Shown: in pieces, positions 38,064 through 49,189 of the stretch
Layout: every line of letters starts with the position of its first letter
How positions within the stretch are numbered: the stretch's first letter is position 1
Made by a program: the position numbers and the translations under genes
Origin: Torreya grandis
Taxonomy: Eukaryota > Streptophyta > Pinopsida > Cupressales > Taxaceae
Reading direction: 5' to 3'
DNA length: 64,000 nt
Assembly: GCA_037957365.1 (NCBI GenBank)
Contig: JARHVA010000081.1
Location: forward strand, 3,056,001-3,120,000
The notes under the pieces: model-generated
Told to the model about the DNA's origin: nothing
Databases searched by the model: none
Seen by the model: the letters and a program-made list of their open reading frames with translations, nothing else

Positions 38064-39022
38064 AAGTAAGAAATGCACTAGATCTAGTTAAAAGTGAATG
38101 GGCTCCCATTGAAAGAGAAAACTGGCAAAGGCTTACATATGAGATGTTGGATGTGAGTAGCTTGATTGCATCTTTGGAAGAGAAGCTAAATATTCATGAG
38201 AGGTAGCCTTACCAAGTCTATCAACATACATATCCACTGCCCCAAGTTTCATATCAGACATACGTAGCTTTTGTTCAAGAGCCAAGTTGAGCATGTCAAG
38301 ATCTTTTCCCCAATCATGTTGAGGAAAGTTCTAAAACAGTGAGTTTGACATTTAAGGCTAATTTTGATAAACAAATTGAATTGTAAAATATTCAAAAGAA
38401 ACAGTATATGTTGGCAACAAGGGAAGTGGAATCCAAACCATCATTTCCCCCTCACCTTACAACCCCATCTTTCTAAGGGAAAAACTCTAAACATAAGGTC
38501 ATGAGTTGGAAACAAATAATGGAATCATGGGGCAAAAAGGAGGAGAAAGGCATTGTCCAAGAGTGTGAGGTACAAAATGAGGCTAGTCCCTTTCAAGTCC
38601 CTCCCACCTTTCCTCAAGAATCTTCTTGTTTTTCATGGCAACCTTCATGCACTCCTCACTTATCTGATGATTCCTATGAGATCCAAGAAAGATTCTTTCA
38701 AGAAAATCTAGCTAAGCAAATTGAGGAATTAGAGGAAAAAATAAGATTGCTTAGTGAAAGAGAGATAGAGATTTTAGACCTTAGAAGGGAGCCTATGCCA
38801 AAAGATACCTCTTATACCAATCATTGGGTCTCTTAGCATGATGTCAAGATTCCAAGTTGGAAGAAGGAAAATCATGAATCAGCTGGGGACCTTAAAGAAG
38901 ATAAAATTGCTAACTCTTTCCAAGGGAAAAGTTCTAAACCTAAGGTCAAGAGTTGGAAACAAATAATGGAATCGTCAGGAGGAGAAGAGGAAGAGAGAAT
39001 TTTGGACTTTATTTTTTATGGC
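38064..39022 (+). pseudogene. Partial internal ORF of the non-autonomous element (copy 1)
   Basis: It begins in mid-gene at the AATGCACTAGATCTAG point that is 40002 in copy 2, so its 5' half is missing. Frames include KSEWAPIERENWQRLTYEML and an open stretch 38501-38836 (MSWKQIMESWGKKEEKG, then FQVPPTFPQESSCF and EELEEKIRLLSEREIEILDL). The last part is Glu/Lys/Leu-rich and coiled-coil-like, ending ILDFIFYGQ at the LTR edge. I do not recognise the protein. Confidence 0.65.
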
Positions 39023-39501
39023 CAATAATATCATTTACTTCTATTCTATTTTCTTGAGTTAGAAAGTTTGTATAACTATGCATGTTTCTGTGCCTTTTAT
39101 GTAACTGGAAAATTAATGAGAAGACTGAATTATGTGCCTTTATTGACATTTTCTGTGTTATTGTAAAAATAGTCTAAATTGTGAGCCTTTGATTCTAATG
39201 TTTTCATCTTTTACATTGATCATACATTGATTGCTCTTTAATGTAATTAAATCCTAAAGATAGCTTCACTGTGCTTAGAATTACCAGTCAAATTAAATTC
39301 AGGCACATCACCTTAGTTAGAGTTTCTTTCATTGCATTTTGTGTTTCTATTTAATTCCTATCCTTTTTTCCCCAAAATATTTTTGATATAAATAAGAGCC
39401 AGCTTCTTTAAAATCTAGAGGTTGTTTTAGGTCGCAAGTCCCACATTCCTGAAACTTCCCATTGTTGGTGTTGGAAATAGTGCAATTTTAAGCATCAACC
39501 A
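39023..39501 (+). repeat. Array LTR copy 2
   Basis: It runs from about TATGGCCAATAATATC to CATCAACCA. The same order of blocks is seen at 52370-52832 in Tat-2: TAACTATGCATG, GCCTTTTATGTAACT, CATTGATTGCTC, TAGCTTCACTGTGC, AAATCTAGAGGTTG. The TATA box of the Tat-2 LTR (52261) lies upstream of the shared part and is not in this copy. Confidence 0.75.
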
Positions 39502-39505
39502 TTTT

Positions 39506-39523
39506 TAGCATGCCTGGTGGGAC
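39506..39523 (+). promoter_or_regulatory. Array primer binding site
   Basis: TAGCATGCCTGGTGGGAC follows the LTR after a few T bases, as in Tat-1 (minus strand, 18320-18342) and Tat-2 (52838-52855). Confidence 0.65.
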
Positions 39524-39557
39524 ACCAACCCACAATTTTTTAAAGTTTCTTTCAAGA

Positions 39558-40953
39558 AAGATGTATACAGAGAGATACAAGGAGTCAGAACTATGGACCA
39601 GTAACAAGATCTCAATCTTCTATTGCCACTGATTATTTGAAAGAATTAAAGCCATCAAGAAATCACCATTTGGTATGTATAATTCTATTGCTCAGAACTA
39701 TGGGTCTTATGCCCCTTCATATATTTTTAATCAAGCTCAAGTTGCTCATGGAATCACCTCAAGCAACAAGGATGCATATGGTTATGAGTTTTTCCCTTCA
39801 CAAGTATAACCAGTCTCAGCCCTATCATGAGCTATGTCAATCTTATGCCCAGTCTTCCAAATATGTCACGTCTCATAGTCAACCTAATCTCATTTCCACC
39901 TTCAAACAAGCACTGTTGGGATATGAAAATCATGTATTAGAGCTTGAAAATAGAAGGGGATGCAGCCAAGAAATCCTTGATCATGTCATCCATCAAGTAA
40001 TAAATGCACTAGATCTAGTTAAAAGTGAATGGGCTCCCATTGAAAGAGCAAATTGGCAAAGGCTTACATATGAGATGTTGGATGTGAGTGGCTTGATTGC
40101 ATCTTTGGAAGAGAAGTTAAATATTCATGAGAGGGAGCCTTACCAAGTCTATCAACCTATATATCCACTACCCCAAGTTTCATATCAGACATATGCAGCC
40201 CCTGCTCATGAGCCAAGTTGAGCATTTCAAGATCTTTTCCCCAATCATGTTGAGGAAAGTTCTGAAATAGTGAGTCCAGTGTTTAAGGATAATTTTGATA
40301 AACAAATTGAATTAGAAAATATTCAAAAGAAACAATCTATGTTGGTAAGGAAGTGGAATCTAAACCCTCATTTCCCCCTCACCTTACAACCCCGTCTTTA
40401 TAAGGGAAAAGTTCTAAACCTAAGGTCATGAGTTGGAAACAAATAATGGAATCATGGGGCAGAAAGGAGGAGAAAGACATTGTCCAAGAGTGTGAGCTAC
40501 AAAATGAGGCTAGTCCATTTCAAGTCCCTCCCACCTTTCCTCAAGAATCTTCTTGTTTTCCATGGTAACCTTCATGCACTCCTCACTTATCTGATGATTC
40601 CTATGAGCTCCAAGAAAGACTCTTTCAAGAAAATCTAGCTAAGCAAATTGAGGAATTAGAGGAAAAAATAAGATTGCTTAGTGAAAGAGAGATAGAGCTT
40701 TTAGACCTTAGAAGGGAGCCTATGCCAAAAGATACCTCTTATACCAATCCTCAGGTCTTTCAGCATGATGTCAAGATTCCAAGTTGGAAGAAGGAAAATC
40801 ATGAACTAGCTGGGGACCTTAAAGAAGATAAAATTGTTGATTCTTTCCAAGGGAAAAGTTCTAAACTTAAGGTCATGAGTTGGAAACAAACAATGGAATC
40901 ATCAGGAGGAGAAGAGGAAGAGATAATTTTGGACTTTATTTGCTATGGCCAGT
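39558..40953 (+). pseudogene. Internal ORF of the non-autonomous element (copy 2)
   Basis: The first codons after the primer site resemble the first ~18 codons of Tat gag (here RSQNYGPVTRSQS), with the ATG region damaged. After this the sequence departs from Tat gag: SPFGMYNSIAQNYGSYAPSY in one frame, then, after a frameshift, YNQSQPYHELCQSYAQSSKY, SEWAPIERANWQRLTYEML and LIASLEEKLNIHEREPYQVY (39637-40221). The C-terminal part repeats copy 1 (KIRLLSEREIELLDLRREPM). Length would be about 450 codons. It is rich in Gln, Tyr, Ser and Glu, with coiled-coil-like stretches and no protease or polymerase motif. It may be a structural or RNA-binding product; the function is unknown. Confidence 0.6.
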
Positions 40954-41604
40954 AATATAATTTGCCTTTGTTTTGTTTTCTTGAGTTAAAAAGTTTGTAT
41001 AACTATGCATGTTTATGTGCCTTTTATGTAACTAGAAAAAAAATGAGAAGACTGAATTATGTGCCTTTGTTGATAGTTTTTGTGTTACTGGAAGAATCAT
41101 ATAAGTCATGAATGTTTGATTGCTATGACCAGTAAAATCATTTGCCTTTGTTTTATTTTCTTGATTTAGAAAGTTTGTATAACTGTGCATGTTTCTGTGC
41201 CTTTTATGTGACTAGAAAATTGAGAAGACTGAGTTCTATGCCTTTGTTGACATTTTTTGTGTTATTACAAAAATAGTCTAAGTTATGAGCCTTTGATTCT
41301 AATGTTTTTATCTTTTACATTGATCATGCATTGATTGCTCTTTAATGTAATTAAATCATGAAGATAGCTTCACTGTGCTTAGAAATAACGGTTGAATTAA
41401 ATTCAATTGCATCACCTTAGTTAGAGTTTCTTTCGTTGCATTTTGTGTTTCTGTTTAATTCCTATCCTTTTTTCCCCAAAATACTTTTGATATAAAGAAG
41501 GGCCGGCTTCTTTAAAATCTAGAGGTTGTTTCAAGTCGCAAGTCCCACATCCCTGAAACTTCTCATTGTTGGTATTGGAAATAGCACAATTTTAAGCATC
41601 AACA
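40941..41604 (+). repeat. Array LTR copy 3 with internal duplication
   Basis: The first ~180 bp (40941-41120) repeat the LTR start that begins again near 41113: both have GCTATG-CCAGTAA, ATTTGCCTTTG and GTATAACT-TGCATGTTT. The rest matches the other two copies and ends at the duplication GTTAA. Confidence 0.75.
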
Positions 41605-42079
41605 GTTAATTAGGTCTATTAGTGAGTAATGACATCATCATGATGTCATTGTGCACGTATGTGTGTATGGAGTCACATAGTGAGTGGATGGGGTCATCGA
41701 TCCCACTTGGTCCCTTAAGTTCCTAGTCTACTTAAGGTACCTTTACATTGTGTCCCATAGTGTTATCTTCACCCAGTAGTGGAGGAACTCATCCACTCAC
41801 CTTGTCTAGCTGAGTCATCATGCAAAACTAGTCTATTTATAGACCTCTCCTCCAAGTAATTTATGGTGTATTATGTAGAGTGAGATCTATTACTCTTGTA
41901 TGGAGTGTAATGGAAGTTTGTATTTTGGCTCCAATCTCTTTGTACAATATTCTCTCTTGTCAATTTCATTTCCTTGTAGCTTCATTATGGTGTGCAATTG
42001 CTTGACTTGTGTGATCACACAACCACATGCATTCGTTGATTCAGAGACATTGGAAAAACTCTAAAAAAATAGAGTGACA

Positions 42080-44929
42080 TGACTAATTTCCTAGGGAAAT
42101 TATAGTATTTTAGATTAATAAAATAAAAATACTTGCAGCATCCAATAAAATTAGAGTAATTGATAAAATTAAACATAAATTATAGTCTATTTTCTTTAGC
42201 ATGTGACATGTTTTTATCCCAAAAAAATGAGATGTAATAAATACATGGGTCCCAATGGAATCCAAATGTGAAATGAGTGGTGGATTGAATTGAATTGTAC
42301 TATGTGGTTAGTGGTTTCAGATCAGTGGGCATACATAGTAATTAAACTACACTGTGCAATTAGTAGCACAAATCCTATAGGAATACATGGCAAGTAAATT
42401 GCATTGTATTATACAGTTTATAGTCAAAATATATTTGAATAGCTACATGCAAATCATACCAGCACAAATCACTTCATTAAATAAATTATTAAAATTGATG
42501 TTCATGCTATTAATTAATAATATTTTTTTATTTAAAAAAAATAGAAACTAAATTAATTTAATGACTTCTCATTGGATAAAATAGTTTGATGTGAACATTA
42601 ATCTAGGAAAATGTGGAATTTCTATATTAAAATATTGATTTTTATATAGTAGGGGGAAAATGTAGGGACGTTGAAAAATAATTTGTAATAGTAATTTATT
42701 GCACATGCAATTACTATTATAGTATTAATCAAAATAATTTCTCACACATGTAGTTACTTTTAAAGTATTAATAAAAATGTTTGTATTAACTGGGAAAATT
42801 AAGACTATTTATTTATTTAAAGTGGTGCCATAGTGGTGTTAATCCAAATATGAGGGGGGCAATTGATATTTAATAATGCATTATTATTTCATTTATTATT
42901 TTATTTTAATTATATATTTATAAAACCAAAGTGGAATCGGTTTCAATGAGCAATAAGTTGGGATATTTTCAATTTGTAATGTTTATGTGATTTTCTGTGA
43001 AACCAGGGTTCAAGTTAAAAGGGTATGTAATATAGATGTTTTTGTTGTGGCATTTGTTTGTTGACCTTTTTTTGTGGAATGATTGAAAAAAAATATGCAT
43101 GTGCATATTAGTTGAGACTAGATTATGAGATTAAGATTATTAGGTTTTGAATTATACATAAATATTTCTAAGTTTGGGTTGGTTTTTTCTTATGTTATAT
43201 TCAAGAATTGGTTTGTTTGTTTTTTTGCTTTTTTGTTAATAAAAAATAGATAGTAGTGATGTTTCAACGATACTCCCTCTATTATTGAATATAGTGTTTA
43301 TTATTAAAATATTTATTAGTGATATAATTATAATGAAGATTTTGTGCTTTGGGTGGCTGCTATTGGCCAAAATTGAGTCATGGTGACTACATATTGGTTG
43401 TGTTTGGAAGCCTTTGATTTGATTAATATGTGAGGTGATGTTTTTTTTCTTCTTTACGTGTTTCTTGTATTGAATCATAGTTATGGAATGATATGTTTTG
43501 GGGTGCTTAATTAGTTACTTAGGTGATTGGACCCGATCATTCTTTTATTTGATGCCATCATTTTGTTATTGGGTTTTTGATTGTGTTTTGTTCTTGTCAA
43601 TTGTCTCTGTGTTTAATCAAATATGGGAAATGGCATTTTGCCATCATGTTTCAAATACATGTTTGCAACATATTTTTTGGCTTCCTTCCTTATCAATCTT
43701 ATCAACAATTTTTTTTAGTTAGAGATCCTGTTGTAGTTTCAAAGGTGGTGTGGCTGTTAGTTTGGCTAGGGTTCCTTAGTGGGTTATCAGGTTGGTTGGA
43801 TACCTTTTAAGCAGTTTTAGGCTGGGCTTTCTATTTCTATGGTGAGCAATGTTTAGAATTAATTATGTTTTGTGTTTTTCATGAGATTGAGGAATGTTAT
43901 GTTCTAATGTTGGAGACCCTTTGTCTATACTCTATTTCTTAGTCTATGGTTATTCTCGTGGCATTTTATTTGGGGTATTAGCTAGCTCTCATCCCTTTCT
44001 ACGTAATATGTTAAGAATATAATAAATTATTAATTATTAGCATAATCTAATTATAATAATATATTTAAAATATACATACATACATATATTTAATGTAATG
44101 ACATTTGTTGATTTGCATATCTAATCCATTTATCGATCCATGTGTCAAATGGTATACCTAGACTTATATTTTATTTTTGTATGATTGAAATAAGAAAAAA
44201 ATTGCTAATTATATTAAATAAAAAATCTCTTTCTATGATTTACATTCTTTTAATAGTATTTTTTGAATAGTTGATGAGTTTTTCATTTGAAAAAATAAAT
44301 AAATAAATAAAATGGATGAGAAAAGTAGTTTTTTATTTTTGTAGAAAAACAAGTAAAAGGTTGTGATTGGTGGAATGGGAAGAGGTAGGTATGTTTGTTG
44401 TGATCAATCTAACTAGATTTTATTATTGTGTTATTATTTGTTTTGATTTTGATTTATTACAAGACAAAGTACTAATGAATTTTTTTTGTTTTTTGTTTTA
44501 AATAAAATTAATATTTTAAATTATTGAAACATGTAGCTTTTCTCATGGTGACAAATAATTGAGGCTTTAAGCAAGTTCTATAAAAAACTAGGTAAGTATT
44601 TTATAACAATGTTCACTTATTTTGATCATTGAAAATGTAAATATAGTGGTCATTGGCCAATATTTTATATTCTTTAATGATAATGTAAATATCTTGTCAA
44701 ATAATTTCTTTTTCTTATGATAAGCAAGACTATTAAAATTTTGATATTATTTTAAACTTGGAATTTCATTTCTTGATGGTTTAGCCTATTCTTTTTTTTA
44801 AACTAAAAAAGTGAAATATAAAAATAAATAAATAAATAAAAATTAATTAATTATGAAAATAAAAAAAATGGCGTTGAATCGGATTGTTTGAATAAAATCA
44901 TTGATGTGAACACATATCAACGAGAAAAA
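42080..44929. other. AT-rich sequence, nothing recognised
   Basis: I find no protein motif or terminal repeat. Small overlapping hydrophobic frames at 43498-43810 look like chance. (AAAT)n microsatellites lie at about 44284-44310 and 44820-44845. The right part may contain the 5' end of the rolling-circle transposon, but I cannot see a terminus. Confidence 0.45.
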
Positions 44930-45450
44930 ATGCAACCATTTGCAACTATGGATGATGCTTTGAAACAAGAAAATATTTTTAAAATTGCATCATTCAATTA
45001 TGTTTTTGGTGATTGCCTTTTTGATGTATTTCAAGTGTTATTGCATTTCTGTTACACATAAAAAATAATATAGACTAGGATCATTGACTATTTTATGGAT
45101 TATTTGAATAGTGCGGATGCAAAATCAAGATACTCATATGCAAACCAATTACATCCAGATATATTATATGATTTGCATCGAATACATGACAAAATCACAT
45201 GCTTTCATTGAATGAGAGTCTCTGCAAATGAACTTATAGATCAAGGTGAGACTGGTCTTTGGGGTAACATATTTTTTATTCAATGGTTATGCAAATGATT
45301 AAACATCCCTATTTTTGTTTAGTCTCTGACAAAAAAAAGTATCCACATTTCAATAACTAAATTTTTATTCCATTGTATTTGATCTTATTTCATGACATAA
45401 ACCCCACCTGTGGACATATTGAACTATTATTTTATTAAAAAAATGTAGCC
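44930..45450 (+). pseudogene. OTU-like cysteine protease domain of the rolling-circle transposon
   Basis: From ATG 44930 the frame reads MQPFATMDDALKQENIFKIA, then YVFGDCLFDVFQVLLHF, where GDCLF holds the catalytic Cys (TGC 45014-45016). LYDLHRIHDKIT and LIDQGETGLWGNIFFIQWL follow; the last matches the OTU WGG-type block. In another frame, DINPTCGHIELLFY carries the likely catalytic His (45415-45417). Stops are near 45055, 45070 and 45210. The match to OTU is by motif order only. Confidence 0.65.
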
Positions 45451-47139
45451 ACAACTTGATTTCCAATAAAAATTTATCAAATATTCGTAAAAAACCTTCT
45501 TTGTATTGGAATACTATTTTTTATTAACTAAAAACATATAGCATGTAAAAAATAATAACTTTAGGCTTGATCTATGGTGAAATCTTATTTGATGTTATTA
45601 TTTTGTTAGACAATTATGAGTTCAATGGTCATGCTCTTCATTGGTATATGGCACAGTCTTTTTAAAATGAGATTGTTGTGGTGAATAGCAATGAAATGAA
45701 TTATTTTGGGCTTTGTTAATAGGGGCTAATAAAATAAGAGCCTAGAATATTTTTTGACTAGAAAATGTACGTTGCAAAAATTAGAATTACATATCAATAA
45801 AGTAGACTTGAAGGTAATGACTTTTGTTATCCATGGCTTTCAAATATTATATAAAATAATATTCAATTATGGTCATCAAGAACTAAAAACATTTCAAAAA
45901 TATTTTGAAATTGTTCTAGCCCATAGAAAATGTACAACATTATCTATTTTGAGATAGATAAATTTCATATTAATTACAAGCCATTACAAATATTTCACAA
46001 AGATCGAATTGCATATGAAATGCCAATGTATGTTTTGAGAGAGTTACCAGGTGGCAATACTTTCAAAGGTCTTGAAATAAGAACAAGGTATTTTAGAAAT
46101 ACAAAATAATATGAAAGGGAGCATTATGTTAGATAAACATTCAAGGCTATAAAGGGCCATCATACTTCACTACATCATTTGAAATAAACCATACAAGATC
46201 AAAAAGTAAAAATTGTGTAACAAGAACATATAATAGAAACACTAAAAAAAATAGCACACATAGATGCCAAAAATCATTGTGGTCAGTGAAAGCAATGATA
46301 CGTTGGTATAAAAATCAACACTTTAAATTCATACAACATGATCACTGAAGTATCAGGATAATAAACAACTATCTAAAATCAATCAAAGGCACACCCATTC
46401 ATACTTGCATAGTTTGTAAACAACTACATTTCAAAAAGGATATCCTTCTAGTTGACATTGACATTGTCAAAGCATTTAATTATAATTTTATAGATTCAAC
46501 ATTAAAAAAAATTCATTGGGAGAAAAACTATGCAAATAATACAAAAGATCTCTTGAAAATGGAAAAGTAACAACATTTGTTATTCCTTCCAACATTAGAA
46601 GAAATGAAAAAAATGTTATTGTAAAGAAATTAACATTTTTAAAAGAATGATCGGCTACTTTGAAAATGATATTTGCATAGATACAAGAGCTTGACCATAA
46701 ACATAAACATTCACAATATGGCCTCGCAATAAAACTTATAAATGTTCTGATCAACTTTGATCAGATCCAAAAAGTATTGACTAGAGAAATGAATGACATA
46801 GAAATAATTGTAATAAAGATAAAATACAAGCTAGAATACAAAAATACATATTTAATATGAAATTAAGGCATGCATACGTGATGAAATCATTATCATAAAT
46901 TTGTCAAGTGCCATTGTATAGGAAAGAAAACATTACTATTGATAGGGGTTGAGAAACTAGCTTCAAGAGAAATAAATAAATAACTATTGTCGACATTGTG
47001 CCTATTGAGGATGACACATCTAACACATATTAAATTAATCAAAACCTATTACTAAATCTTTGGTGCATGATTTTCCTAATTCATAATCGATACATGATCT
47101 CCAAGATCAGATCATTAAAATTTTACCATCAAAAGGATT
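45451..47139 (+). pseudogene. Linker region between OTU and Rep
   Basis: Only short frames survive, for example 45754-45957 (FGFQILYKIIFNYGHQELK-like) and IAYEMPMYVLRELPGGNTF near 46010-46080. This part corresponds in position to the zinc-binding N-terminal region of Helitron proteins, but I cannot see a Cys/His cluster. Many stops and frameshifts are present. Confidence 0.45.
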
Positions 47140-48463
47140 CATACCATTAGGTATATTTGAATACAAATTCTCAGAGGAGATGAACTTCCAAACTTTATTC
47201 TATGGTTTTAGTCATCCTCAAGATATGTTAGATAGAATGTTGTACCAAAAATTAGCAAAGCGAGATATTTTTCATTAATAAAATTACATTGAAATACACA
47301 TAACTAACATCTTTTTTAAAGCTATTAAAATCACTATACATCATGTGTCATCTTGTGCTTGGATACACATACGTAAATATGAATTAAAAGATAAAAAACT
47401 CTATACCAAATATGTTCGAAACAAAGCTACTATAGAAAAATTTTAAAATTGTTGATAGCTTATAGAGATTTCAAAATCATTTGAACATCACATGAATATT
47501 TTGGAAACTTAAGAAAAATATTTTTGCAATGATTAGGAAATTGGGGCTGCTAACATTTTTTCAACTATAAAAAGTGCATGACATTTTTAGGAGCCTTTGT
47601 GTCATTCATTGAAAAAATTAACTCCAATAATAAATAATAAACAAAAAATAAATAATTAAATAATACTACATTGATACAATGATAAGAAAAAACCATGTTC
47701 TTTATAGTCACTTCTTTAACCATAGATCCAATGCATTCAAAAAAATATTATTAGAAAATAAACAATTATTTGGAAAGGTTTTGGATTATTTTTTTGTGAC
47801 TAAATTTCAAAATAGGGGAAATGAGCATTTACATTTCATGCTTTGGGTACAGAATGCACCTATATATAGAGATTGCTCCAATACTGAAATAAAATATTTT
47901 GTAGATAGATACATATCTTGTGATTCAACGTTGTTTGATGGTGATTTGGATAATATGCAAACACATCATCATACAAACACATGTAAAAAGAATAGAAATT
48001 CACATTGGATATTTAATTTTCTATTTTCTCTAATGTGAAAAACCATAATATTAGGGCCATTAGATGAAACTAATGAGTTATACAAAGATAATGCCACAAT
48101 AATTTTTTTCTCAACTTGAGAAAAAAATATAGAAAAGACACAACATTCCACATGTTTTTGCAAGAATCAAACTTATCTGAAAAAGAATACATACTCTCGT
48201 TGTGATCTTGTATTTCATGATCAATTATAATGCTAAAAAGACATCTATATGATGCTTGGGTGAATACATTTGAAAAAGAGCTCCTAACATTATGGTATTC
48301 TAACATAGATGCACAATTCATTCTTGATGCATATTTTGTTGCAACATATTGTAGCTCTTATATGACAAAATTTGATCATACAATGATGAATGCATTTCAG
48401 AATGTGCATACTCTAAATTTTAATAGCAATGACAACAAATTACAAGCCATAATAAATTGGTAA
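47140..48463 (+). pseudogene. Rep (HUH endonuclease) domain
   Basis: The Helitron_like_N part reads FIPLGIFEYKFSEEMNFQTL and FYGFSHPQDMLDRMLYQKLA. Then, in 47679-48038, FGKVLDYFFVTKFQNRGNEH is followed by the HUH motif HLHFMLWVQNAP (CAT codons at 47826 and 47832) and YFVDRYISCDSTLF. QTHHHTNTCKKNRNSHWIFN follows as the H-x-H-x-x-x-C block. The Tyr-bearing motif is in 48230-48463: YSNIDAQFILDAYFVATYCS, then SYMTKFD. This is the catalytic nicking domain. Confidence 0.85.
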
Positions 48464-49189
48464 ATATGCTCCTACAACATCAATAAATGTCTAGTCAACA
48501 AGTCTTTCACATTGTATTGTCATTGCCTTTACATAATAGTTTAAGGAAAACAATTTTCATAAACACATCACCAAAGTAAAAATAACTTACATTTTGAAAA
48601 TTCCAAAACTATTAACACAATATCTAGACACTTTAGAGAGCATAATATGTGTTTTTTGTATAGATAAATATGTTGCAAGGCCAACATAGTTAGAACATAT
48701 ATGTTTGACTAGATTTGTTTCATATTACTTGGTTAGTGTGTAAATAACAAAAAATAAAAGAACATGCATCATTTGACATGTCAAATACAATATCCATGTA
48801 GATCTTGTAAACTATTATAGAGAAAAGATGATGTTGTTTATACCTTATCATGATAATAAAGAGACATTGAAAAAAACTTCAACACATAGATTAATGCATA
48901 CCTTGCTCATAACAAATAAGTAACAAGGATTGAGAGCATGTTTATTTCAAAGTTGATAACAAAGTGGGGAAACATTGATACTACTATAGAGATCTAGATA
49001 TTGCTTTTGATTTGTTATTTTCTATTGTTGAAGATGGAAAATCTATCAAATAAAAAACAATATTGATGCATATAACATAAGTTGTGATTTGTATTGTAAA
49101 AAAAATCATAAACTAGTCAACATTCAAAAATGTTTCAAATAGCCAAACATCCTTTTTTTATGAGTAGAGAAGAATACCTAAACTTGTAA

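Larger units (their letters stand above)
37577..41604. mobile_element. Rearranged LTR array: inverted U5 ends, three LTR copies
   Basis: This 4,028-bp insertion with 5-bp duplication GTTAA begins TGTTGATGCTTAA and ends TTAAGCATCAACA. Both ends are the 3' end of the same LTR, in inverted orientation. From left to right it holds an LTR copy on the minus strand (37577 to about 38063), a partial internal region on the plus strand (about 38064-39022), an LTR copy on plus (about 39023-39501), a primer site and full internal region (39502-40940), and an LTR copy on plus (40941-41604). The LTR resembles the last ~480 bp of the Tat-1/Tat-2 LTR, and the primer site and first gag codons are also shared. 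It is a non-autonomous relative of the Tat family. Confidence 0.8.
1233..42079 (+). mobile_element. Copia-1: non-autonomous Ty1/Copia element, outermost host of the nest
   Basis: The element runs from a 5' LTR (1233-1739), through a primer site and a gag-like region, to a polypurine tract and a 3' LTR (37531-42079). Gypsy-1 (2200-34991) is inserted in its internal region and an LTR array (37577-41604) in its 3' LTR. Removing these leaves about 4 kb, of which about 3 kb is internal. I see a gag-like ORF but no integrase, reverse transcriptase or RNase H, so it probably depended on enzymes from another element. The flanks (gttag on the left, tgact on the right) show no clear target-site duplication. 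Confidence 0.75.
37531..42079 (+). repeat. Copia-1 3' LTR (split)
   Basis: The parts 37531-37576 and 41605-42079 match the 5' LTR at 1233-1739. The split point repeats GTTAA on both sides (37572-37576 and 41605-41609), which marks the insertion of the LTR array. A short extra stretch with TCTAAAAAAATAGAG precedes the terminal GACA. Confidence 0.8.

Noticed and set aside
37577..41604. DNA transposon with terminal inverted repeats
   Set aside because: The inverted ends are LTR 3' ends about 480 bp long, a third LTR copy and a primer site are present, and the duplication is 5 bp; there is no transposase.
43498..43810. Overlapping small hydrophobic ORFs
   Set aside because: Short, overlapping in two frames, in AT/GT-rich sequence, and without a motif; they look like chance.
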